From Geomonas oryzisoli (GTDB lineage Bacteria; Desulfobacterota; Desulfuromonadia; Geobacterales; Geobacteraceae): DNA of 64,000 bases. The translations under genes and the position numbers were made by a program. Location: assembly GCF_018986915.1 (NCBI RefSeq), contig NZ_CP076723.1:3707501-3771500 (forward strand), read 5' to 3'. Positions 35,237 to 43,488 of this stretch are shown here, in pieces. How positions within the stretch are numbered: position 1 is the stretch's first letter; the number at the start of each line of letters is the position of its first letter. The notes under the pieces are model-generated. The model searched no databases and had not been told where the DNA came from. It saw only the letters and a program-made list of their open reading frames with translations.

Positions 35237-36598
35237 TTAAAAGGGGAGCATCCCTTTACCCATGCCTTTCATCCCTTTCATAAGACCTTTCGGCCCCATC
35301 TTCTGTAACTGTTTGACGACCTTCTGAGCTTCCGTGAAACGCTTCAGAAGCTGGTTTACTTCCTGAACGCTGGTGCCGCTACCCTTGGCGATCCTCAGAC
35401 GGCGACTGCCGTTGATGATGGTATGGTTGGCGCGCTCCTTGGGAGTCATCGAATCGATGATGGCCTCGATTCTTTTCAGCTCCTTCTCGGAAGGCTGGGC
35501 GCCCTGCATCTGCTTCATCGCCTTCCCCATGCCGGGGATCAGGTTCATGATCGACTCGAGCGAGCCCATCTTCTTGATCTGCTGCAGCTGGTTTCTGAAG
35601 TCCTCGAGGTCGAACTGCCCGCTCTTCTTCATCTTCTGCTGCAGACGCTCGGCTTCCTTCTCGTCGAAGGTGGCCTGCGCCTTCTCGATCAGGGTAAGGA
35701 CGTCGCCCATGCCGAGGATGCGGGAAACCAGGCGGTCGGCGTGGAACACGTCCAGCGCGTCCAGCTTTTCGCCCAAGCCCACAAATTTAACGGGTTTGCC
35801 GGTGACCGCCTTGATGGAAAGCGCCGCGCCGCCCTTGGCGTCGCCGTCGAGCTTGGTCAGGATGACGCCGGTGATGCCGAGGCGGTCGTTGAAGCCCTGG
35901 GCCACGTTGACCGCTTCCTGGCCGGTCATGGCGTCGGCGACGAACAGGATCTCGCGCGGGGCGAGCTCGTCGCGGATCCCTTCCAGCTCCTCCATCAGGT
36001 AATCGTCGATCTGGTGGCGGCCGGCGGTATCGAAGATGACGACGTCGAAACCGTTCAGGGTCGCGTAGCGATGTGCGTCGCGGCAGATATCCAGCGGCTT
36101 CTGGGTCGCCTCCGAGCCGAACACCTCGATGTCGAGCTGACGGCCGAGCACCTTCAACTGCTCGATAGCGGCCGGGCGGTACACGTCGGCCGGAACCAGC
36201 AGCGGTTTTTTCCTCTGCGCCTTGAGGTACTTGGCCAGCTTGCCGCACGAAGTCGTCTTACCGGCGCCCTGCAGACCGACCAGCATGATCGCCACCGGCG
36301 GCTTGGCCGCCAGGTCCAGCGAGTTGTCCTCGCTGCCGCCCATGAGGAGCACCAGCTCGTCGTGGACGATCTTGATCACCTGCTGCCCGGGGGCAAGGCT
36401 CTGCAGCACCTCGGTGCCGATGGCACGGGTGCGCACCTTTTCGATAAAGTCCTTGACGACCTTGAAATTAACGTCGGCTTCCAGCAGCGCAAGACGGACC
36501 TCGCGCAGCGCGTCCTTAACGTTGTCTTCAGTCATCACCCCCTGGCCGCGGAGCTTCTTGAAGACCAGGTCGAGTTTATCGGAAAGAGTCGCAAACAT
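35237..36598 (-). CDS. ffh: Signal recognition particle protein Ffh (SRP54)
   Basis: The 453-residue GTPase has an N-domain (residues 1-90), a G-domain with GLQGAGKTTSCGKLA near residue 106, DTAGR near 190 and TKLDGDAKGG near 245, and a Met-rich M-domain (about 300-453) ending in MKGMKGMGKGMLPF for 4.5S RNA and signal-peptide binding. It delivers ribosomes making membrane proteins to FtsY. It heads the ribosomal cluster on the minus strand. Confidence 0.97.
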   Translation of the reverse strand: MFATLSDKLDLVFKKLRGQGVMTEDNVKDALREVRLALLEADVNFKVVKDFIEKVRTRAIGTEVLQSLAPGQQVIKIVHDELVLLMGGSEDNSLDLAAKPPVAIMLVGLQGAGKTTSCGKLAKYLKAQRKKPLLVPADVYRPAAIEQLKVLGRQLDIEVFGSEATQKPLDICRDAHRYATLNGFDVVIFDTAGRHQIDDYLMEELEGIRDELAPREILFVADAMTGQEAVNVAQGFNDRLGITGVILTKLDGDAKGGAALSIKAVTGKPVKFVGLGEKLDALDVFHADRLVSRILGMGDVLTLIEKAQATFDEKEAERLQQKMKKSGQFDLEDFRNQLQQIKKMGSLESIMNLIPGMGKAMKQMQGAQPSEKELKRIEAIIDSMTPKERANHTIINGSRRLRIAKGSGTSVQEVNQLLKRFTEAQKVVKQLQKMGPKGLMKGMKGMGKGMLPF

Positions 36599-36697
36599 CT
36601 ATAAACCTATAAGTCACCGAAATGACGAATTTATTTTGACTAAAAAATCGCACGGGCCGGCAAAAGCGCACAGGTATCCCGCGGCAAGAGAGTCACT

Positions 36698-36724
36698 TTA
36701 GTAAATATAGTCACAAATTGTCAA
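36698..36724 (-). promoter_or_regulatory. Possible sigma-70 promoter for the ffh cluster
   Basis: On the minus strand a perfect TTGACA (36724-36719) precedes TACTAA (36703-36698) by 15 bases, about 100 bases upstream of the ffh start. The short spacer lowers confidence. Confidence 0.45.
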
Positions 36725-36752
36725 GCTAAAACCTTTAGCAACAATGAAAAAG

Positions 36753-36834
36753 CCAAACCGTTAGCCACGGAGAAAAACTGAGAACTTTCTCTCTCTCAGA
36801 TTTTCTCAGATCTGCTCCGTGGCCAATGGTTTTT
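36753..36834. repeat. GCCACGGAGAAAATCTGAGAA repeat, paired arms, overlapping the yedF end
   Basis: The left arm reads CCGTTAGCCACGGAGAAAAA and CTGAGAAC; the right arm (36797-36834) is its complement, ending CCGTGGCCAATGGTTTTT. The right end meets the yedF stop. Confidence 0.8.
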
Positions 36835-37423
36835 ACAGCCGCACCACCGAGCGTGCCGAGAGCATGGTTTCGGCGATGGTGAACATGTTGGTCACCCCTC
36901 CCGCAGCCAGCGTCTCCTTCTTTTTGAAGAAGTCGAGGCAGATGCCGCAGGAGAGCACCTCGACGCCGCGGTTGCCCAGCTCGTTCAGCGTCTCGACCAC
37001 CTCGGACCCTTCGGCGGCGAGGAGGACGCCCGTATTGACGAAGAAGATCCGGTCGGGCAGCTCGTTCATCTCCAAAAGCGTCATGATGAAGTTCTTCATC
37101 AGGATGCGCCCCAGTTCCTCCGGGCCGTCCCCCATCCGGTCCGAGCCGATCAGCATGACGGTCGGGCCGGCGGCGACGGCAGGGGCCGGTATCGCCTCGC
37201 GCGCAGCCGTGACGCCGGGGCCGGTGATGGTGAAGGCGAAGCCGTCTTCCAACTGCTCCTCGTGCACCTGGTAGCCGCGCCCCTGCGCGAAGCGCTTCAC
37301 GTTCTCGCGCGGCGCGCCGTCGTCCAAGAGCACGTGCAGCTCACCCTGCGCCGACTCGAGCGCCCGTTTCACCTGCACCACCGGCAACGGGCACGCCATC
37401 CCCCTCACGTCAAGCTTGTTCAT
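36833..37423 (-). CDS. yedF: YedF-type selenium metabolism protein (TusA-like plus DsrE-like domains)
   Basis: The 196-residue protein combines an N-terminal TusA/SirA-like domain (residues 1-70; RGMACPLPVVQVKRAL with Cys11) with a C-terminal DsrE/F-like domain containing LGRILMKNFIMTLL and a CGICLDFF Cys pair. This is the architecture of the YedF protein linked to selenium metabolism in bacteria with selenophosphate synthetase. The gene for a DUF3343 protein overlaps its start by 14 bases, and such DUF3343 proteins are proposed sulfur or selenium carriers. The function is inferred from co-occurrence, not shown. Confidence 0.82.
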   Translation of the reverse strand: MNKLDVRGMACPLPVVQVKRALESAQGELHVLLDDGAPRENVKRFAQGRGYQVHEEQLEDGFAFTITGPGVTAAREAIPAPAVAAGPTVMLIGSDRMGDGPEELGRILMKNFIMTLLEMNELPDRIFFVNTGVLLAAEGSEVVETLNELGNRGVEVLSCGICLDFFKKKETLAAGGVTNMFTIAETMLSARSVVRL

Positions 37424-37682
37424 TCTCGTCTCCTATCTTCACGAAGCTGTCTCCGTTTTTTCTGTACAGGTCGCGCGGCAAAAGCCCTGCAGCGGCAAGA
37501 GCCCCCTCGACCTCGCCCCGCACGTCCTCGGCGTACCTGATCGCCAGACCGCAGTCGGCGGCGAGAGCGCGCGGCGCCGGGATGAGCAGTATTTTGAGCT
37601 GTTTATCCTTCAAGAGCCGTTCCGCCTCCATCACGCGGTGGATGGAATTGAAGATGGCCACGAAATCTCCGTCTTTTATCAC
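37410..37682 (-). CDS. DUF3343-family small protein (putative Se/S carrier)
   Basis: The 90-residue protein contains the family segment FNSIHRVMEAERLLKD and the motif DCGLAIRY, where Cys and Gly are conserved. DUF3343 proteins occur with YedF and selenium genes and are proposed to shuttle Se or S. It overlaps yedF by 14 bases, which indicates co-translation. No signal peptide. Confidence 0.8.
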   Translation of the reverse strand: MIKDGDFVAIFNSIHRVMEAERLLKDKQLKILLIPAPRALAADCGLAIRYAEDVRGEVEGALAAAGLLPRDLYRKNGDSFVKIGDENEQA

Positions 37683-37775
37683 AGCAACTCCTTATCCTGG
37701 TTGAAAAGCAAAGCAATAGAAGCACATTGACAAAGGGAGGTCAAACCCATAGTATTACCCACCCGAGAGGTAAAC

Positions 37776-38042
37776 ATGGAAACAGTGCTTTACGCAGCTG
37801 CACTCATGGTTGTGGCCACATTGATCAACATCCCCCTGGGGTACCAGAGACAGTCCTATCCGAAGTTCTCCTTCGGCTGGTACTTCTACGTCCACATCTC
37901 CATCCCCGCCATCATCTACTTCCGTATCAAGACCGGACTCGGCTGGGGATTCATCCCCTTCAGCATATCCAGCGCAGTGTTCGGGCAGATCATCGGCGGC
38001 AGGATGTACCGCAAGAGACACCCCGTTGACGAAGAGCAGTAA
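37776..38042 (+). CDS. Small unknown membrane protein (88 aa)
   Basis: The 88-residue protein has three hydrophobic segments (about residues 3-22, 33-48 and 57-76) and a basic, hydrophilic C-terminus, so it is probably an inner-membrane protein. An AGAGG site precedes the ATG. I do not recognise a family. It is transcribed divergently from the YedF/DUF3343 pair and reads into dciA without a gap. Confidence 0.8.
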   Translation: METVLYAAALMVVATLINIPLGYQRQSYPKFSFGWYFYVHISIPAIIYFRIKTGLGWGFIPFSISSAVFGQIIGGRMYRKRHPVDEEQ

Positions 38043-38052
38043 GCGTCCCAAG

Positions 38053-38505
38053 ATGAAGCGGCCGGCCCCGGTCACCGATCTTCTCACCGCCCTTTTGCGC
38101 GGCACCCCCGCCGAGTTGAGGCTCAAGGAGGGGCGCATCTGGGAAGTGTGGGACGAAGCCGTCGGCGACAAGATCGCCGCGCATGCCCAGCCCGCAGCCT
38201 TTCGCGAAGGCACCCTCACCCTCCACGTCGACAGTCCTCCCTGGCTGCAGCAACTCACCTACCTGAAGAAAGAGTTGATCACCAAGGTGAACGAAGCCCT
38301 GGACCAGGAACTCGTCAAAGAGATCCAGCTCAAGAGCGGCAAAGTCAGAAAGCCGGCCGCCACCAGCATCAAGAAACCCGTCCGGCGGGAACTGAGTGCG
38401 GAGGAGCAAGCTTGGGCCAAGGAGCAGGCCGAGTCTGCCGCGGACCCTGAACTGCGCGCCATCTTCGAGAGCCTGATCCGCAGAGACAAAGAACACAGGG
38501 GCTAG
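38053..38505 (+). CDS. dciA: DciA-like DUF721 protein
   Basis: The protein, about 150 residues from ATG 38053 (an in-frame TTG at 38026 would add nine), has the DUF721 core with RIWEVWDEAVGDKIAAHAQP and a VDSPPWLQQLTYLKKELI segment. In many bacteria DciA loads the replicative helicase in place of DnaC/DnaI. The last residues are His-Arg-Gly-stop, formed by CAC AGG GGC TAG, with the TAG at 38503-38505 inside the left arm of an inverted-repeat unit. Confidence 0.8.
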   Translation: MKRPAPVTDLLTALLRGTPAELRLKEGRIWEVWDEAVGDKIAAHAQPAAFREGTLTLHVDSPPWLQQLTYLKKELITKVNEALDQELVKEIQLKSGKVRKPAATSIKKPVRRELSAEEQAWAKEQAESAADPELRAIFESLIRRDKEHRG

Positions 38506-38967
38506 GGACTAGGGGCTGGGGGCTAGCAAAACCTGTCACCCTAACCTACGCCTTCGACTGCAGTGAACGTTGCAGCGAACGCAGCATCCTTCCCAGTTCG
38601 TCGCACTGCCGCAGAAGACCGTCGAGTATGACCGCCTCCAAATACCCCACCCTGGACCCTATCAGGAGCTGAGTTTCCAACTCAGCCAGAGAACCCAAGC
38701 TGATCGTCAGAAAATGAAGAAACTCTCTCCGCGAGCCGCGAGCGTGCCCCTCTGCGATGTTGGAGGGTACCGAGACTGCAGCCCTCTGTATCTGGCTGGT
38801 TAAACCAAAGACTTCAGATTTGGGAAACGAGCGTGTTATTTCATAAATTTGCCCAACCAGTTCCACCCCAACCTGCCACACCTTTAAGTCACGGTAGCTG
38901 CGAACATCCATGGTCCGCCTCCTGGTTTTGCCTTTACTAGCCCCTAGCCCCCAGTCCCTAGCCCCTG
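38496..38967. mobile_element. Putative 472-bp inverted-repeat unit carrying a four-helix-bundle gene
   Basis: The left arm (38496-38540) runs CAGGGGCTAGGGACTAGGGG, CTGGGGGCTAG and CAAAACC. The right arm (38924-38967) read on the minus strand runs CAGGGGCTAGGGACTGGGGG, CTAGGGGCTAG, then CAAAACC. Between them lies a single ORF (38546-38911). The outer ends supply the stop codons of dciA and of the trmN6-like gene. No transposase motif is present, so mobility would depend on another protein or on the ORF product. A solitary copy of the arm is at 1854-1895. Confidence 0.6.
38546..38911 (-). CDS. Four-helix-bundle protein of the S23/TIGR02436 type
   Basis: The 121-residue protein has the family features: MDVRSYRDLKVWQVGVELV at the start, FPKSEVFGLTSQIQRAAVSVPSNIAEG in two parts, and SLGSLAELETQL. 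Members are encoded by intervening sequences in 23S rRNA of some bacteria and as stand-alone genes; biochemical roles are uncertain, although the related Avd protein works with diversity-generating retroelements. The ATG follows AGGAGG at six bases. The gene is enclosed by inverted repeats, which is unusual. Confidence 0.88.
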   Translation of the reverse strand: MDVRSYRDLKVWQVGVELVGQIYEITRSFPKSEVFGLTSQIQRAAVSVPSNIAEGHARGSRREFLHFLTISLGSLAELETQLLIGSRVGYLEAVILDGLLRQCDELGRMLRSLQRSLQSKA

Positions 38968-39701
38968 CCTCTATAGATTCTCAGCTTTTCTTCCGAATAA
39001 CCGCTCCCCTCGCCTCTGACCATCAGGGGCGGTTCCACCTTCAGCTCTCCCGTTCTCCCCTTAGCCAACTCGATCATGAACATCCTGGCATCCATCGAGC
39101 TGTTGCCGTGCACCATGCGCAGTCTCAGCGGTGCGAGCTTTTGCACGGCAGCCTGCGCCATCAACTCCGCCAGGCGGCAGGTATGGTAGATGAGGCAGAT
39201 GCGACCGGAAGGTTTCACGAGGTACTTAGCCGCAGCCAGGAAATCGGCCAGCGTGGCACTGGTTTCGTGGCGGGCCTCGTCGCGTCCGGCGCGGGGGCTG
39301 ATCTTACCCGTACCGGGGCGGCGGTAGGGGGGATTGGAGACTACCAGGTCGAAGCTATCCACCGGGAAATGCGTCTTCAGCGACAGGACATCATCCTCGA
39401 CGATGCGTACCCGTTCCGTGAGGCCGTTCAGCGCGACGTTGCGGTTAGCGATGTCAGCCATCACCTGTTGGAACTCGATCGCCGTCACCGACGAGTTTTG
39501 TGCCAGGCGTGCCAGGAGCAGCGCGATCACCCCGCAGCCGGTGCCGAGGTCCGCGCAGGACTCGCCGTCGCGGACCCCGGAGAAGTCCGCCAAGAGCAGC
39601 GGGTCCACCGAGAACCGGTATCCATGTCGCGGCTGTATGATCCGCAAGTCATACCCGGACAACTCGTCCAAAGTTTCCAAATCAGAATTTAGGTTCTGCA
39701 T
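38958..39701 (-). CDS. TrmN6-like tRNA(1)(Val) adenine-37 N6-methyltransferase family protein
   Basis: The 247-residue protein is a Rossmann-fold methyltransferase with the NPPY motif (VVSNPPYRRPG), a SAM-binding DLGTGCGVIALLL segment and an N-terminal region DLRIIQPRHGYRFSVDPLLL typical of YfiC/TrmN6. It probably methylates adenine in RNA. The last residues are Arg-Gly-Arg-Gly-stop, from AGA GGC AGG GGC TAG, with the TAG in the right arm of the inverted-repeat unit. Confidence 0.88.
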   Translation of the reverse strand: MQNLNSDLETLDELSGYDLRIIQPRHGYRFSVDPLLLADFSGVRDGESCADLGTGCGVIALLLARLAQNSSVTAIEFQQVMADIANRNVALNGLTERVRIVEDDVLSLKTHFPVDSFDLVVSNPPYRRPGTGKISPRAGRDEARHETSATLADFLAAAKYLVKPSGRICLIYHTCRLAELMAQAAVQKLAPLRLRMVHGNSSMDARMFMIELAKGRTGELKVEPPLMVRGEGSGYSEEKLRIYRGRG

Positions 39702-39723
39702 TCAACATCCACAGCTGCTTACT

Positions 39724-39802
39724 CACGCAAAGCCGCAAAGGCGCAAAGACAGAAATCAAGGGCATCAGGCTTTCTTTGCGTCTTGGCGGCTTTGCGTGAC
39801 AC
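39724..39802. repeat. CGCAAAG palindromic repeat, paired arms
   Basis: The left arm CACGCAAAGCCGCAAAGG and the right arm CTTTGCGTCTTGGCGGCTTT plus GCGTGA are near-inverted copies around a 15-base spacer. It lies between the YfhO-type gene and the trmN6-like gene. Confidence 0.78.
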
Positions 39803-39808
39803 AGTTTT

Positions 39809-42268
39809 TTAAGCCCCCGCCCCTTTCGCGCGGCGCGCCAGCCACACCTCGCGCCCGAGGAAGAGGGCGAAGACGGCGAAGGAGACCAGGGTCAGGTACT
39901 TGCCGATCTTGAACGGCGTCGGATCGAAGACCATCTCGACTTTGTGCATGCCCGGGGTGAGGTATATTCCGCGCAACACGTGGTTCACCGGATAAATCTC
40001 CGCGATCTTGCCGTCAACGGTCGCCTTCCACCCCTTGTAGTACTTCTCGCCCATCACCAACATCGAGTTCATCGTCACCGCGGCGTCGAGATCGATCTTT
40101 TCCGCCTCGTACTTGTTGATACGCACCTGCCCGGGGCCGGTACCCGGCAGCGTGGCGCCGGGACCCAACATCGGTATCGGCGGGGGGGACTCGACGATGG
40201 CAATGATGCTGGGCTGGAACTGCGGATTCTGCAGCGCACCCAGAACATCGGCCGGATTCTGAACCTGCACCGCCACCGGAGCGAGCCACGCCTTGGGCAG
40301 CACGGTCTTGTTCTCCAGCACCATCATCGCGCCGTTGGGAGAGGTGAAGACCGGGACGTACTTGCCCGCGAGCGCTGCCTTGTCCTGCTCGTACTGCTCC
40401 TTGGTCGCCACCACGTAGCGCACGTTCAGGATGTCGGGCATCGTGGAGGCGAGGTTGAAGTTATCCAAAAACTCCTGCCAGCGTTGCTGCTGTACTGGAT
40501 TGGAGGTGAACATCACAGGGATCCGCGAAGCGATGTACGGCATCGGATCCCCTCCGAGGGGCAGAGCACGGAACTCTTTAGGTTGCTTAGCCAGAAAAGC
40601 AATATCGGGCGCTTGCACAGTGGCCGCCTTATGCGGCTCGTCCACCAAAAACATGAACTTAGAGTTGACCCTGCCGGTATCCACCAGAAACAGGCCGATC
40701 AGCACGAAGGGAAGCATCTTGGCCGCCAGCTTGCCACGCTGGTACATGGCAAAAACCACGGCGAAGATGGCGGCAAGACCTGCGGCGATCCATGTCTCGT
40801 TGATGAGGTTGTTCCAACGCTGCAGCACGAGTTTGTCGCTCTGCGGCTCGTATCGGGTCGGCTGGCCGATGATGTCGATGAACTTGTTGACCCAGAAGTT
40901 GCCGGTGGTCACCTCCACGCCGACCAACACCAGCAGCACTATCGGAAGTACTACCACCCCGATGACATAGCGCTTGAAGGCGCGGCTGGTGCGCACCGCC
41001 GGATCGAGCAGGAGATCAACCGCGAGCGCGGAGAGAACACCAAGCCCCATAACCGGGATGAACATGATCATCTTGGGCACCCGGAACCGGTTGATGCCGG
41101 GGAAGTAGTCAAAGAGCAGGTTGTAGAAGGGGGTATATTTCCCCATCGAAAACAGGATCCCCACCACCACAGCCGACAGCGCGAGCCAGGTGTAGCGGTC
41201 GCGCCGGAAGATGAGCGGCAAGGGCAACAAAAGCCATGGCAGGAGTCCCATGTAGCTCACGGTTTGAGTGAAAACCATCCTGCCCCAGTAATAAGACTCT
41301 ATGTTCTTCGGGTTTTCACCGCCTTCCTGCCGAGACAGGCCGAACATCCCGGGAATGACAAACGCAGCGATCTCCTCTGGGGGGAGCGACCACGACATCG
41401 CTTCTTCCCTGTTCATCACGGCGTTTGTTTGGCGGACATCACCAGCGCTAGCAGTAACGCGGCCGCCAGCATTGCCGCTCCGGTTGGTGTCTTTTGCCCA
41501 GTTGGCAAGGGGCAGCAAAGAAATGGATACAGTAGTCAGGAAGAAAACAAGGAGCACCGTGTTGAGGCCCAGCAGCCTCATGATCTCCTTCTTCCCTCCG
41601 GGTTCCTTCACAATGATTCCCACCGAACGGGCAATACCATACACGCCGATGGCGAGACAGGTGTAGTATGCAACCTGCCAGTGCCCATGGAAAAACTGGA
41701 AAGCAAGGACAATCCCTGAGGTAAGAAAAAATATGACGCGCTTGTTTTGAAGTCCTCGCTCGAAAAAGTAGAAGGCCCAGGGAGTGATGGAGATGGTAGC
41801 TATCTTCATCACGTGCCCAGCATTGATAAGTGAGGCATTTTCCGGCGCCACGACGAAAATCAGTCCGCCGAGGAAAGAGGCGAAGCGGCTCGCCCCGATG
41901 AGCCGGCAGTAACAGTAGACACCAGCAGCCCCAACAAAGAAGTGAAAAACAATGTACCAGGCAATGCTGGCCGGACGCGGAAAGAGCCAGAAGATCAACT
42001 TCTGGGTAAACAAGAAGTTTCCTGCAACCCCCCCTCCCTCGTTGGTAAACCCTGAGTTGGTGTACATATCCCAACCAGCACTGGACAGATTTACGCTCAG
42101 CAGCTTTGCTAAGGGTTGGTCAGACATGCTACGGACCCCCCAGTAGAACTCATTGAGGATATCAGGGGCTCGAATTATCTGATGGGTGAAGAGGATCCTA
42201 GAGAAAAGCATTATCAGCAGTGCAAAAAGTCCAAGGATAACCAGTGTTTCTTTTCTTCGTTCTGTCAT
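39809..42268 (-). CDS. YfhO-type multispanning membrane protein
   Basis: The 819-residue protein has about 12 hydrophobic segments and a large C-terminal soluble domain (about residues 530-760), as in the YfhO family of membrane glycosyltransferase-like proteins that in Bacillus helps glycosylate lipoteichoic acid. Here it sits at the downstream end of a polysaccharide operon, where it may add sugar residues or assist polymer assembly. The ATG at 42268 has GGAG at eight bases; a GTG reading to 42277 is also open. Exact activity is unknown. Confidence 0.83.
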   Translation of the reverse strand: MTERRKETLVILGLFALLIMLFSRILFTHQIIRAPDILNEFYWGVRSMSDQPLAKLLSVNLSSAGWDMYTNSGFTNEGGGVAGNFLFTQKLIFWLFPRPASIAWYIVFHFFVGAAGVYCYCRLIGASRFASFLGGLIFVVAPENASLINAGHVMKIATISITPWAFYFFERGLQNKRVIFFLTSGIVLAFQFFHGHWQVAYYTCLAIGVYGIARSVGIIVKEPGGKKEIMRLLGLNTVLLVFFLTTVSISLLPLANWAKDTNRSGNAGGRVTASAGDVRQTNAVMNREEAMSWSLPPEEIAAFVIPGMFGLSRQEGGENPKNIESYYWGRMVFTQTVSYMGLLPWLLLPLPLIFRRDRYTWLALSAVVVGILFSMGKYTPFYNLLFDYFPGINRFRVPKMIMFIPVMGLGVLSALAVDLLLDPAVRTSRAFKRYVIGVVVLPIVLLVLVGVEVTTGNFWVNKFIDIIGQPTRYEPQSDKLVLQRWNNLINETWIAAGLAAIFAVVFAMYQRGKLAAKMLPFVLIGLFLVDTGRVNSKFMFLVDEPHKAATVQAPDIAFLAKQPKEFRALPLGGDPMPYIASRIPVMFTSNPVQQQRWQEFLDNFNLASTMPDILNVRYVVATKEQYEQDKAALAGKYVPVFTSPNGAMMVLENKTVLPKAWLAPVAVQVQNPADVLGALQNPQFQPSIIAIVESPPPIPMLGPGATLPGTGPGQVRINKYEAEKIDLDAAVTMNSMLVMGEKYYKGWKATVDGKIAEIYPVNHVLRGIYLTPGMHKVEMVFDPTPFKIGKYLTLVSFAVFALFLGREVWLARRAKGAGA

Positions 42269-42288
42269 GTAGACCACTCCGATTGCAA

Positions 42289-43488
42289 CTATCCAAGCGA
42301 GGAAATTAATCTGTTATAAAAAAGGTCCAGATCGCGTGCAGCGGAGTTCCAATTAAATCGCTGCAACAGCGACGAGCGCGCAGCCCGCCCCAGACGGTCA
42401 CGCTGGATGGGATCACGGAGCAATTCGACAGTCTTGCCTGCCATCTCTTCGAAGTCCCGTGGGTCACACAAGACACCGGAATGCCCATCTTCAATATACT
42501 CGGCAAGCTGCCCTACCCGGTCAGCAACAACCGCGTTCTCAGCCAACAAAAGTTCAGTAAGCTTCGCCGGACATTTCGTGCGGTTTACTAAATTATCCGC
42601 AAATGGATAGATGGCCACGTTTCCCGCAGCCAGGTAGCTAGGCAACTCCGCTGGCTCGACCCAACCAGCCATTACCAACGCATCAAAAAACCCCTGTTGC
42701 CGTGCAGCATCCGCCAGCAGATTCTCTTCCCCGGCGCGCCCTTTGCCCACGACCAAGAAACGCACATTAGGCACCCGCTGATGAATGCTGTGAAATATCT
42801 GATGCAACTTCGCCTGCTCAAATTCGAAAAATCTGGTGTACAGTAGCACAACAGGTGCGTCAAGGGGAATGCCGAGTTTAGCGCGGGTAGCATCACCATC
42901 GCCACGCCGGCTATCGAAAACGCCATTGGGGAGATAAAGTATCCTCGACGGCGGGATTTCCATTCCAGAAACAAGTTGCTCTAACCCACGACTGGCCACC
43001 GTGACACCGGCCACCCTCCTGGTAATCCACTGTTCCTGAACACGATAGAACCTCTTCTCCAAGTCAGAGTAGCCATGCAGTTCATTCATGCCACCGTCCC
43101 CTTCCCAGTCATCGGTGTCCAGGAACAGTGGGGGAAGCCTGAGCCCTATCTGTTGTAGGCCGATATGCACCATTGCAGCGACACCACCGTAACCTTTAGG
43201 CTTGAATAGATGGATTACGTCTGGTCTCTCGCCCAATCCCGCCGTCAACATGCGCCATGCGAGGGAAGGCACAGCCAGCATCTTGTTTTTCGGGCCTAGT
43301 AGTATGTTCCGCAGTTTTACCCCTCGCACCACCTCGGTCTTTCCAGAATCTTCGGGGTTGGTATAGGGGGGGGCAACAACGACCACCTCGTGCCCAAGCT
43401 CCTGCAGCCCGACAGCCAGTGGCAACATTCGCGCTATGACCGTGCCCTTGGGACGGATCCCGAAAGGCGCCAAGAAGACTATTTTCAT
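42289..43488 (-). CDS. Glycosyltransferase of the GT4/GT-B type
   Basis: The 399-residue protein starts with MKIVFLAPFGIRPKGTV and has the donor-binding EX7E-like region in the second half (LTELLLAENAVVADRVGQLAEYI). The GT-B fold and sequence type are those of group 1 glycosyltransferases that use nucleotide sugars. Its ATG overlaps the upstream gene's stop as ATGA. Donor and acceptor are not readable. Confidence 0.87.
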   Translation of the reverse strand: MKIVFLAPFGIRPKGTVIARMLPLAVGLQELGHEVVVVAPPYTNPEDSGKTEVVRGVKLRNILLGPKNKMLAVPSLAWRMLTAGLGERPDVIHLFKPKGYGGVAAMVHIGLQQIGLRLPPLFLDTDDWEGDGGMNELHGYSDLEKRFYRVQEQWITRRVAGVTVASRGLEQLVSGMEIPPSRILYLPNGVFDSRRGDGDATRAKLGIPLDAPVVLLYTRFFEFEQAKLHQIFHSIHQRVPNVRFLVVGKGRAGEENLLADAARQQGFFDALVMAGWVEPAELPSYLAAGNVAIYPFADNLVNRTKCPAKLTELLLAENAVVADRVGQLAEYIEDGHSGVLCDPRDFEEMAGKTVELLRDPIQRDRLGRAARSSLLQRFNWNSAARDLDLFYNRLISSLG

